A stretch of 5,901 nucleotides of DNA from Candidatus Sulfotelmatobacter sp. (GTDB lineage: Bacteria; Acidobacteriota; Terriglobia; Terriglobales; SbA1). Under the pieces are notes generated by a model that did no database searches, had not been told where the DNA came from, and worked only from the letters and a program-made list of their open reading frames with translations. Each line of letters opens with the position of its first letter. Position 1 is the stretch's first letter. Below, one piece after another: positions 1-5,585 of this stretch. The DNA is taken from contig JASLEQ010000725.1 in the NCBI GenBank assembly GCA_030151135.1, positions 1 to 5,901 on the forward strand, in the 5' to 3' direction. The position numbers were made by a program, and so were the translations under genes.

Positions 1-65
1 TATTGCCGATCGAGGAAAGACCGAAGTAACTTGCTCTGAGCACCGGGCACGAGTTGCAATTGAGC

Positions 66-752
66 ATGGTGAAGAAATTATCCGCTGGATTTTTATCGAG
101 CCGTGGCGCGATGAGTCTTCTAGCTCTCGGGGCCGCTACTATTCTCGCATTCGGTTATTTTCATCGTATGGCTGCTGGTGCAAGAGATTTAGATCTTGCG
201 TTGCCCTTAGTGGCCAACGCGCACTCCTGGCATATAACCCATTCCATGGGCGCGTTTCGTCTCGATGAAGATGTGGTCTGTCCCTTCGACTACGACGCGA
301 CCACGACCATAGGGCAACTCAGTTCCCGCGAGGTTCAAGTAAATAACACCTATTACAGCAGGAACCCTGCTGGGCAATGGAACTCCCGTGCCGGAACCAC
401 GTTCGGCCACTGCAGCGATGGTCCACAAATCAATCACCTGGGGCTGGCCGTCAATCTCAGAATTATTCGCGAGCGAGGCAGAATAAGTCACGGAGGCACA
501 AAGGAAGTAGGGGGACGGCGGTGCCGAATCTGGAATCTGAGTGTAGCGGGAGCGCCCGAGCCGGTAGCGACTCTCTGCATCGACCAGGAAAATCATTATC
601 CCTTGGAACTCGCCAGCGCCCAGGATACCTACCAGTTCTCTAACTGGAATGCGCTTACAGCCATTCAAACCCCACAACTTGATGTGGCGACACCGGCACC
701 TGCGACCGATCAGGTCACCGATACGAACGCACAATCCCCCATGCCGCAGTAG
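66..752 (+). CDS. membrane-anchored four-cysteine protein, first of a tandem paralogous pair
   Basis: No named family recognised. The protein is about 228 residues. It has a basic N-terminus (MVKK) and a hydrophobic stretch at about residues 16-33 that fits an uncleaved anchor or a signal peptide, followed by a domain expected on the outer face of the inner membrane. Cysteines fall at 72 (VVCPFDY), 116 (GHCSDG), 153 (RRCRIW) and 171 (TLCID). The same order and similar spacing occur in the next gene, along with a YY pair, a later Trp, an H-x-P-x-E motif and a terminal WN, so the two are probably homologous. An export-facing site makes disulfides plausible (inference). The C-terminal ~30 residues are Thr/Pro/Ala/Gln-rich and probably disordered. 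The start is uncertain: ATG 66 is chosen, but TTG 54 and ATG 111 are in frame and none has a good ribosome binding site. The stop is 34 bp from the next start, suggesting an operon. Confidence 0.72.
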   Translation: MVKKLSAGFLSSRGAMSLLALGAATILAFGYFHRMAAGARDLDLALPLVANAHSWHITHSMGAFRLDEDVVCPFDYDATTTIGQLSSREVQVNNTYYSRNPAGQWNSRAGTTFGHCSDGPQINHLGLAVNLRIIRERGRISHGGTKEVGGRRCRIWNLSVAGAPEPVATLCIDQENHYPLELASAQDTYQFSNWNALTAIQTPQLDVATPAPATDQVTDTNAQSPMPQ

Positions 753-774
753 CGCTGCAGCAAAAAGTATTCAC

Positions 775-780
775 GGAAAG
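775..780 (+). promoter_or_regulatory. ribosome binding site GGAAAG deciding the start of the second paralogue
   Basis: GGAAAG ends 6 nt before ATG 787. The reading frame is open further upstream, to an ATG at 649 inside the previous gene. Only the 787 start has a Shine-Dalgarno-like site followed directly by a hydrophobic N-terminus, so 787 is preferred. Confidence 0.55.
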
Positions 781-786
781 CCGAAG

Positions 787-1461
787 ATGCCCAATTGGCT
801 GAAAATTACTGCCGTCACTATAGTGCTTGTGCTCGCGGTGCCCTTATGGTTAGCCAAGCACAAGCGAGACATGATCAGGCAAGATTTAGAACAGAGTCGC
901 GAGGCTCTCGACAAGGTCAACAGCTTCCATTTTCACTATGACGGACCAAACTATCTAGCAGGCCAGCCGCCTCTCACCAAGGATGTTTGGGTGCTCTGCC
1001 CGGATTACCGTTACGAAATGATCCGTGTGCAAGGCGCGCAAGAGCAAGAGGACATTTATTTCCAAGGGGCCTACTATGTCAAAACGCCAGAAAAATGGGT
1101 CTCGGTCCCCAGGCCCAAAGTTGCTACGGTAGAAGGGTGCCACACTCTGACTGGCACATATGGCCTGGGAGTTCCCGCCGGTTTCGACATGATGCTGAGC
1201 CGCAGCACGATTCAGGTGAACAATCAGGGGCGATCTGTGGCTGGAGATATGTGTTATGACTACACGGTAACGATGCCCACTTCCGATGTGGCCAAACGAC
1301 CTATTGTTCAGACACTGTGCCTGAATTCAGATGATCACTTACCGCGGGAGGCGAGATTCCATGGATGGGGCGCGGACCGCGACTCCGTGTACGTTTACGA
1401 TCAGTGGAACAAAGCCGATCAACCAACTTTCCCCGAGGGATTTAACCCAGCCGACTACTGA
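787..1461 (+). CDS. membrane-anchored four-cysteine protein, second of a tandem paralogous pair
   Basis: No named family recognised. The protein is 224 residues. An N-terminal hydrophobic segment (about residues 7-23) is followed by KHKR, as in a signal anchor with the body outside the cytoplasm or a long signal peptide. A short charged stretch at about 25-45 could be helical. The body has cysteines at 71 (VLCPDY), 118 (EGCHTL), 156 (DMCYDY) and 178 (TLCLN). It shares with the upstream protein a CP motif, YY at 96-97, a Trp at 104, G-x-x-C, TLC, H-x-P-x-E and a final WN. The alternating strand pattern around residues 46-107, where a small ligand-free sheet ends in YYV..P..W, is reminiscent of LolA/LppX-like folds, but this is a weak impression. 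It probably forms an operon with the upstream gene. No clear terminator is seen in the 80 bp before the convergent mobA. Confidence 0.78.
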   Translation: MPNWLKITAVTIVLVLAVPLWLAKHKRDMIRQDLEQSREALDKVNSFHFHYDGPNYLAGQPPLTKDVWVLCPDYRYEMIRVQGAQEQEDIYFQGAYYVKTPEKWVSVPRPKVATVEGCHTLTGTYGLGVPAGFDMMLSRSTIQVNNQGRSVAGDMCYDYTVTMPTSDVAKRPIVQTLCLNSDDHLPREARFHGWGADRDSVYVYDQWNKADQPTFPEGFNPADY

Positions 1462-1529
1462 GCAATTTGGCGAACGGGGCCGGCGGAAAGAAGCCAGGGC
1501 GGCGGAGCTCGTCACGCAGCCGCGGTGAT

Positions 1530-1547
1530 CAATGTGAGCGCTCATTG
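1530..1547. repeat. dyad-symmetric element overlapping the mobA stop codon
   Basis: The + strand reads CAATGTGAGCGCTCATTG. The core TGAGCGCTCA (1535-1544) is a perfect 10-bp palindrome, and the flanks CAATG and CATTG are inverted repeats offset by two bases. The mobA stop codon (complement of 1542-1544) lies inside it. It could be a weak hairpin at the convergent gene ends or a protein-binding palindrome. It resembles a LacI-type operator core, which may be coincidence. Confidence 0.35.
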
Positions 1548-2159
1548 TCCTGTGACGCTCCGCGCATCGGACAACTCTTCTGGAGTATTCAAGTTGCGAA
1601 ATAAGTCTGGCAGAAATCCCTGCTGTCGCAACTCATCTTGGCCAATGACCAGTGTTCTCGCGGGATCGAACAGCGCATCAATCCGAAAGCGGCTTGCGCG
1701 CAGCGCCTTCTCTGCAAACTCCGCGAACCCCCTCCGATATACCGCACAGAGCGGCTGCCATCCGTCACTCGTCCGAGCAACTATCACCATCGATTCGGAA
1801 GCGCGACTCTTTGCGAGTAGGAACTCGAGGAACTGCGTGGATACGAATGGAATATCGACAGCAACAAGCAGATTCAAGTCCGTCTCCGACGACCGCAGTG
1901 CCGCATGAATTCCGCCCAGCGGGCCGCATCCTCGAAAAACGTCCTCAACCACAGGGGCGAACTGTGAGAGCTTTGCCGGATCGCCGACAATCCTCACGGC
2001 TGCGCAGACAGAGCGGGCCAGGTCCAACTGACGGTCCAGCAGCGAGCGCCCGTCCAGCATCACGAACGCCTTGTCCCGGCCCATGCGCGTGCTCTTTCCG
2101 CCGGCAAGGATGAAGGCCGTGACGTCATCGCAAAACGCAACCATGGCCGGATCATACAT
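1542..2159 (-). CDS. mobA: molybdenum cofactor guanylyltransferase (MobA)
   Basis: This cytoplasmic enzyme transfers GMP from GTP to molybdopterin-bound molybdenum, giving the guanine-dinucleotide form of the cofactor used by DMSO-reductase-type enzymes. The 205-residue product has the full family signature: the nucleotide-binding LAGGKSTRMGRDKA at 18-31, GCGPLGGIHAAL at 77-88, the metal-binding VDIP with Asp102, PLCAVYR at 136-142, and NLNTPEEL at 189-196 near the C-terminus. Length is normal for the family. ATG 2159 is preferred because a GGGTG lies just upstream. A second in-frame ATG at 2144 would also keep all motifs. No other molybdenum cofactor gene is visible here, so it appears to stand alone. 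It is transcribed away from the PilZ gene and towards the four-cysteine pair. Confidence 0.93.
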   Translation of the reverse strand: MYDPAMVAFCDDVTAFILAGGKSTRMGRDKAFVMLDGRSLLDRQLDLARSVCAAVRIVGDPAKLSQFAPVVEDVFRGCGPLGGIHAALRSSETDLNLLVAVDIPFVSTQFLEFLLAKSRASESMVIVARTSDGWQPLCAVYRRGFAEFAEKALRASRFRIDALFDPARTLVIGQDELRQQGFLPDLFRNLNTPEELSDARSVTGQ

Positions 2160-2197
2160 TGCACCCAGCTTGCAACCTCATAACGATTGAAACTATC

Positions 2198-2222
2198 GCT
2201 TTTAGGAATGTACGCTAAAAGC
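2198..2222. repeat. 8-bp perfect inverted repeat in the mobA/PilZ divergent region
   Basis: GCTTTTAG (2198-2205) and CTAAAAGC (2215-2222) are perfect inverted repeats separated by 9 bp. They lie about 40 bp upstream of the mobA start and 164 bp upstream of the PilZ start. Half-sites two DNA turns apart at most would suit a dimeric regulator, or a hairpin in either leader. The rest of the 226-bp intergenic region shows no promoter I can defend. Confidence 0.4.
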
Positions 2223-2385
2223 AACGGAATTCATGACTAGCCACTTCTTGCGCCAGGTATGTACGCAATCGAGGCTTGGCGTCATTGCAGACCATCCTTA
2301 TGCACGAAAGTAACCTTCCCAAACCCTGACCTTCGCGCGATGATAACGCTGCGTCCGAGGCGCTACTGACCCGGAAGTCACCATC

Positions 2386-2910
2386 ATGCCGCAAAAATTC
2401 ATGGATGTGCTTATGCTTGGGCGCTGCTCTCACGAGTTCTCCTGGCCGCGTCGTGGTACGGACGGCAACTACTATCAGGTGTGCCTGCTCTGCGCTGTGG
2501 AGTACAAATACGATTGGACGACCATGCGCCGCACCGAGCGCGTGGAGCACAAGCCCGAGACGGGCATTCGGCGCAGCCATGCACGCGAAAAGCGGCCGTC
2601 GTGGGTCCCGCGCGCACGCCGCCTCAAACTCGATATTCCCCTTCGGTATCGGGTGAATAAAACCAGTACCTGGTATGAAGGGATCATCGAAAACATCAGC
2701 CAAAGCGGGGTGCTGTTCTCCGGTCCGCAATCCCTGCCTCTGAATGCATTAATCGAGATGGTGTTCGAGATGCCCGAGGAGATTTCGGGCCAGAAAAATA
2801 GCAATGTGGTGTGTCAGGGCCGCGTCATGCGTGCCAAAGATGCTCCAGTAGAGGAAGCTGGCAGAATCGGCCTGGCCGCCTCCATTGTCGACTACAAGTT
2901 CATCCACTAG
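2386..2910 (+). CDS. PilZ-domain protein with N-terminal Cys/His finger-like segment
   Basis: The product is a 174-residue soluble protein without a signal peptide. Residues 12-48 carry C14-x-H16 and C33-x-x-C36 in an aromatic-rich context (WPR, YYQVC, YKYDW), which suggests a small zinc-binding ribbon. After a basic linker, residues 76-170 match a PilZ domain: RARRLKLDIPLRYRV, then N103-I-S105-Q-S-G108 (the N-x-S-x-x-G half of the c-di-GMP site), a strand-rich core with IEMVFEMP, VVCQGRVMR and a C-terminal GLAASIVDYKF. PilZ domains typically bind cyclic di-GMP and control motility, pili or exopolysaccharide by protein contact. The canonical RxxxR half is not intact: no pair of Arg has exactly that spacing, so ligand binding is uncertain. 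GGAAG (2373-2377) lies 8 nt before the ATG and supports this start. Confidence 0.88.
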   Translation: MPQKFMDVLMLGRCSHEFSWPRRGTDGNYYQVCLLCAVEYKYDWTTMRRTERVEHKPETGIRRSHAREKRPSWVPRARRLKLDIPLRYRVNKTSTWYEGIIENISQSGVLFSGPQSLPLNALIEMVFEMPEEISGQKNSNVVCQGRVMRAKDAPVEEAGRIGLAASIVDYKFIH

Positions 2911-2991
2911 CTTCGTCCCTCGACGGCCCATACCACCTGCTGGCGTTTACATCTGCGCAAAGGTCTGCAAGCATCTAAACTGATGTCTATC

Positions 2992-3010
2992 GAGGCCCGT
3001 GTCGGGTCTC
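2992..3010 (+). promoter_or_regulatory. leader hairpin before the BON gene, or terminator of the PilZ gene
   Basis: GAGGCCCG (2992-2999), loop TGT and CGGGTCTC (3003-3010) form an 8-bp stem with one G-T pair. It is followed by CCAATTTTC, a short U-rich run. It sits 82 nt after the PilZ stop and 8 nt before the AGGAG of the next gene. It could end PilZ transcription or be a stabilising or attenuating hairpin in the BON leader. Confidence 0.4.
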
Positions 3011-3018
3011 CAATTTTC

Positions 3019-3023
3019 AGGAG
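3019..3023 (+). promoter_or_regulatory. ribosome binding site AGGAG deciding the BON gene start
   Basis: AGGAG is followed by a 7-nt spacer and ATG 3031. An in-frame ATG at 2983 would add 16 residues, but it lacks such a site, would translate through the hairpin at 2992-3010 and would bury the signal peptide. The 3031 start is therefore preferred. Confidence 0.75.
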
Positions 3024-3030
3024 TCGAGTC

Positions 3031-4122
3031 ATGAAAAGAAGATCTCCGCTCGTGGTGTGTTTCATTCTCGCGATGACCCTGAGTCTGGAACTGGGCTGCT
3101 CCAAGAAGGCAGACGATGCCAGCATTTCCAGGGATATTCAGAGCAAGTTCAGCCAGGATTCCGGCCTTTCCTCAAAGCAGCTGACGGTGCAGTCCGCCGA
3201 CGGCGTGGTGACACTCAGCGGCACTGTCGACAACGATGCGCAGCGGGAAGCGGCAAGCAAGCAGGCCGCATCGGTGGCAGGAGTAAAGCAAGTTTTGAAT
3301 AACCTTACAGTGGGCACTGCCGCGACGGCGGCAGCCCAGCCTTCTCCCGCCGATCTGCAGGCCGCTTCGCCATCGCCGCAAAGTGCTCCCCCGGCGGAAC
3401 AGACAGCTCCCGAAAAGAAGAAGCACAAAAAGTCTTCGCCAAAGGACGACATGCAAAACTCGGGCGGCAATCAGATGGCCGACAATGGGCCACCACCACA
3501 ACCGGCGATCCAGCCGGACCCGCAACCCGCGCCGGCCCCACAGCCACCACCCCCTCCGCCGCCAAAGAAATATATTGTCGATCAGGGAACACAGCTCACC
3601 ATCCGTCTTGTGGATGCGATCGACAGTGAGAAGAACCAGACCGGCGACACGTTCCATGCCACTTTGAACGCCCCGATCACATCGGATGGCGACGAAGCGA
3701 TTCCTGCGGGAGTGCAGGTTCAGGGGCATCTTGTTGAAGTGAAGAGCGCGGGCAAGTTTGCGGGACAGTCAGATGTCGTTATGCAACTTGATAGCATCAC
3801 CTCTGGTGGCCGAACCTACAATCTGCAGACCGACCAGTACAAGAAGCAAGGCAGCTCGCGAGGCAAGAATACGGCTGAAAAAGTAGGGGCAGGAGCGGCA
3901 ATTGGAGGCATCATCGGCGCACTCGCTGGCGGCGGCAAGGGAGCGGCGATCGGGGCAGCTGCAGGCGGCGGAGTAGGCGGGGGAGTACAAGCAGCCACCA
4001 AGAGCCAGCAGATCAAATTGCCATCCGAGACCGTATTGAACTTCACCCTTCAGGCGCCAATCACCGTGGTGCAGGCACAGGCTCCAGATGCGAATCGTCC
4101 GAAATTGGGGAGCCCGCAGTAG
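3031..4122 (+). CDS. BON-domain putative lipoprotein with Pro-rich linker and glycine zipper
   Basis: The product is 363 residues. Residues 1-23 (MKRRSP, a hydrophobic core, LELGC) look like a lipoprotein signal with Cys23 as the lipidated residue. Glu at -3 is unusual for a lipobox, so lipidation is probable but not certain. Residues 30-94 form a BON domain (SGLSSKQLTVQSADG, VTLSGTVDN, the helix with AAS.AGVKQVLNNLTV), a fold linked to envelope or lipid association. A long low-complexity linker follows: Ala/Pro, then a KKKHKK cluster, then a Pro/Gln tract at about 151-178 ending in seven prolines. From residue 181 a beta-rich domain begins with YIVDQGTQLTIRL. It is interrupted at about 285-325 by a Gly/Ala-rich glycine-zipper segment (AIGGIIGALAGGGKGAAIG) that could insert in or pack against a membrane. 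The likely role is envelope structure or stress tolerance, an inference only. It is monocistronic, with a terminator directly after the stop. Confidence 0.85.
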   Translation: MKRRSPLVVCFILAMTLSLELGCSKKADDASISRDIQSKFSQDSGLSSKQLTVQSADGVVTLSGTVDNDAQREAASKQAASVAGVKQVLNNLTVGTAATAAAQPSPADLQAASPSPQSAPPAEQTAPEKKKHKKSSPKDDMQNSGGNQMADNGPPPQPAIQPDPQPAPAPQPPPPPPPKKYIVDQGTQLTIRLVDAIDSEKNQTGDTFHATLNAPITSDGDEAIPAGVQVQGHLVEVKSAGKFAGQSDVVMQLDSITSGGRTYNLQTDQYKKQGSSRGKNTAEKVGAGAAIGGIIGALAGGGKGAAIGAAAGGGVGGGVQAATKSQQIKLPSETVLNFTLQAPITVVQAQAPDANRPKLGSPQ

Positions 4123-4129
4123 TTCGGAG

Positions 4130-4152
4130 AGGGCCCGCAGCGCACGGGCCCT
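4130..4152 (+). terminator. intrinsic terminator of the BON gene
   Basis: AGGGCCCG (4130-4137), a 7-nt loop and CGGGCCCT (4145-4152) form a perfect 8-bp, very GC-rich stem that starts 8 nt after the stop codon. It is followed by TCCTGTTA, a poor U-tract. Position and strength fit a terminator. Confidence 0.7.
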
Positions 4153-4211
4153 TCCTGTTAGACCCGTGTGTTGTACGACATTCTTCGGTACACTCTTCTT
4201 CAAACCGAATC

Positions 4212-4688
4212 ATGCCCGCGCTCACCGCAGTCCTCCATACCCACAATGACGCGCTCCGGCTTGGACGAGCGTTGGAGACCCTCTATCCCTGCGACGAAAT
4301 CTTGATCATTGACCACGGCTCTGACGATCAGACGCCCCGAGTGGCACGGCAGTACGGAGCCAAGCTGGTGCAAGCTTACAACGGTCCCGGAAGTGACTTC
4401 CTTCGAGATCTCGCTTCCGAATGGATCCTCTGTCTTGATCCGCGGGAATCTCTGACCGAAAGCCTGGCCGCTGCGTTGTTCGACTGGAAGGCCGCGCAGG
4501 TCTCGCCTGGCGCCGCGGCATTTTCCGTATTCCATCGTGAGGAAACTGTCAAAGGATGGGTGCAACACGCCCATCCACAAACTCGTATCGTACCTGCTCA
4601 TTGGAGCAACTGGGACGGCTACTTGCCTCTCGCTGATTCGTCGGCGGTCTCACTGGAAGGCGAGTTATTGCGCTTCGCATTTCCCTGA
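4212..4688 (+). CDS. short family-2-like glycosyltransferase domain protein
   Basis: The product is 158 residues with no membrane segment. The first ~55 residues resemble the nucleotide-sugar-binding half of GT2 enzymes of the WaaE type: LTAVLHTHNDALRLGRALETL, the strand DEILIIDHGSDDQT (Asp34 in place of the usual vDsgStDgT) and VARQYGAKLVQ. The segment EWILCLDPRES (70-80) lies where GT2 proteins carry WvLfLDaDE, but the metal-binding D-x-D reads D-P-R-E. The acceptor and catalytic half is mostly missing: about 160 residues against roughly 250 for full enzymes. It may be a reduced enzyme acting in envelope polysaccharide synthesis, or a non-catalytic relative. No good ribosome binding site precedes ATG 4212. 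It follows the BON terminator by about 60 bp, so it should have its own promoter, which I could not identify. Confidence 0.75.
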   Translation: MPALTAVLHTHNDALRLGRALETLYPCDEILIIDHGSDDQTPRVARQYGAKLVQAYNGPGSDFLRDLASEWILCLDPRESLTESLAAALFDWKAAQVSPGAAAFSVFHREETVKGWVQHAHPQTRIVPAHWSNWDGYLPLADSSAVSLEGELLRFAFP

Positions 4689-4724
4689 CAGATCTCCTTC
4701 GCTCGAATATAAACATCCTCGTCC

Positions 4725-4865
4725 TTACGTAACACGACAGGAGGCTTCCCGGGAGTGCCTTCCGTGCACATTCTGGGGATTTGGGGCCTCAACCCATGAG
4801 ACTAGCTCGAATTTCAGCGCAATCTCCTTCCCGCAGCCGTCACAGGCGTTTGTGATGCTGATCAC
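4725..4865 (-). CDS. probable small protein with a CDGCG motif
   Basis: A 46-codon frame lies in what otherwise looks like an intergenic gap. It starts GTG at 4865 and ends TAA at 4725-4727. The product begins VISITNACDGCGKEIALKFE and ends SREASCRVT, with C8-x-x-C11 and C43, suggesting a small metal-binding knuckle. About two thirds of its codons end in G or C, and the composition is protein-like. A strong purine run AGGGAGGA (complement of 4868-4875) sits directly upstream, but the gap from GGAGG to GTG is only 3 nt, shorter than ideal. No other start codon is available before an in-frame TAG. It converges on the glycosyltransferase and diverges from the cytochrome gene. Function unknown. 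It could still be a chance frame. Confidence 0.45.
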   Translation of the reverse strand: MISITNACDGCGKEIALKFELVSWVEAPNPQNVHGRHSREASCRVT

Positions 4866-4939
4866 ATTCCTCCCTAAATGCCGCGTCTAGACTCGCCTGT
4901 TGTGGAAGTTTTGGGCACGTAGCCTCGGAGGAATAACTC

Positions 4940-5386
4940 ATGCGTGTAACGAAATTCATCAGTCTGGCCGCAATCATGGCGATCCTGTCGGCCATCGCCC
5001 TCGGGCAAGCCGCTCCTGCTCAGAGCACCCCCCAAATCAAGCATGTTCCCATTACCAGCGCTCCTTTAAACTCAGGCAAAGAGATGTTCAAGAGCTACTG
5101 TGCAGTCTGCCATGGGGTCGACGGTACGGGGAATGGCCCGGCAGCCTCGGCAATGAAAACCTCGCCAATGAATCTGACGGTGCTGGCAAAGAACAATCAC
5201 GGACAGTATCCCGCATCGCACGTTGCGGCGGTGATTCGCGGTCAGGCCGCCACACCGTCTCACGGAAGCCAGGACATGCCAATTTGGGGCCAGCTTTTCT
5301 CCAGCATCAGCCAGGGACATGAAGGCCAAGTGCAGCAGAGAATTACGAATCTGGTGAACTACATCGAGACTGTGCAGGTAAAGTAA
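4940..5386 (+). CDS. secreted monohaem cytochrome c (class I-like)
   Basis: The product is 148 residues. Residues 1-24 form a Sec signal peptide (MRVTKF, then a hydrophobic run ending near ALGQAAPAQ), so the mature protein is periplasmic. The haem-binding C54-A-V-C57-H58 follows SGKEMFKSYC, a typical helix 1 of cytochrome c. GxGxGPAA follows as in the cytochrome_CBB3/class I families. Met113 in the DMPIWG motif is the likely sixth ligand. The C-terminal helix (ITNLVNYIETVQ) completes the fold. The role is electron transfer in the periplasm to an oxidase or reductase that is not in this window. GGAGGA (4927-4932) lies 7 nt before the ATG, an excellent ribosome binding site. It appears monocistronic, with a strong hairpin 8 nt past the stop. 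Confidence 0.93.
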   Translation: MRVTKFISLAAIMAILSAIALGQAAPAQSTPQIKHVPITSAPLNSGKEMFKSYCAVCHGVDGTGNGPAASAMKTSPMNLTVLAKNNHGQYPASHVAAVIRGQAATPSHGSQDMPIWGQLFSSISQGHEGQVQQRITNLVNYIETVQVK

Positions 5387-5393
5387 TCTGGAT

Positions 5394-5439
5394 CACGGGC
5401 CCGGGGGTCGTCTGGCCTCCTTCGATCACCGGGCCCGTG
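5394..5439 (+). terminator. GC-rich hairpin after the cytochrome c gene, probable terminator
   Basis: CACGGGCCCGG (5394-5404) and CCGGGCCCGTG (5429-5439) are an 11-bp perfect inverted repeat with a 24-nt loop. There is no U-tract after it (CTCCGC), so it may act with other factors or protect the mRNA 3' end. It begins 8 nt past the cytochrome stop. Confidence 0.55.
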
Positions 5440-5489
5440 CTCCGCTACCAATGGTGTAACCATCTCTCGTGCAAAGGCTTACTCGTAAC

Positions 5490-5505
5490 CTGACCCTACG
5501 GTCAG
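5490..5505. repeat. small perfect hairpin upstream of the pilD promoter
   Basis: CTGACC (5490-5495), loop CTAC and GGTCAG (5500-5505) form a perfect 6-bp inverted repeat with a 4-nt loop. The right arm overlaps GTCAGTGAC, itself near-palindromic. It lies about 38 bp before the TATAAT box and could be an operator or simply a hairpin. Confidence 0.3.
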
Positions 5506-5518
5506 TGACTTCAGTACC

Positions 5519-5548
5519 TTAGTCCTTCCCTCACAGCGCACTTATAAT
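5519..5548 (+). promoter_or_regulatory. candidate promoter for the prepilin peptidase gene
   Basis: A perfect TATAAT -10 hexamer occurs at 5543-5548. The best -35 candidate is TTAGTC at 5519-5524 with an 18-bp spacer, a weak match to TTGACA. Transcription would start near 5555, giving a leader of about 78 nt before GTG 5633. Confidence 0.45.
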
Positions 5549-5585
5549 TCAACCAAGAACCACCAACTTCCACGTTCTTCAGGAG

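Noticed and set aside
3..29. Possible last codons of an upstream gene (LPIEERPK, stop)
   Set aside because: Eight codons and a stop are too little to support a call, though the position would suit the end of an upstream gene.
2..268. Plus-strand open frame running in from the left edge (IADRGKTEVTC...)
   Set aside because: Third codon positions are not G/C-biased, it overlaps the first gene by about 200 bp, and its later part reads as low-quality sequence. It is probably chance.
207..734. Long minus-strand open frame of 175 codons opposite the first four-cysteine gene
   Set aside because: No recognisable motif. The plus-strand frame aligns with its neighbour in motif order, which makes the plus strand the coding one.
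1525..2113. Plus-strand frames across the mobA region
   Set aside because: mobA on the minus strand has all family motifs, so the plus-strand frames are shadows.
2215..2730. Minus-strand frame of 171 codons opposite the PilZ gene
   Set aside because: No motif, and it overlaps a clear PilZ domain on the plus strand.
2946..2974. TTTACA with a 17-bp spacer and AAGCAT as a promoter for the BON gene
   Set aside because: The -35 is good, but the -10 matches only three of six positions.
4537..4890. Plus-strand frame of 117 codons across the end of the glycosyltransferase and the gap after it
   Set aside because: Its first half is out of frame with the GT2-like gene and it has no recognisable domain. 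The gap is better explained by the small minus-strand gene.
4910..4926. Sigma-54-like TTGGGCACG followed by TAGCCTC before the cytochrome gene
   Set aside because: The GG element has an extra base and no TGC-type -12 element at the correct spacing.
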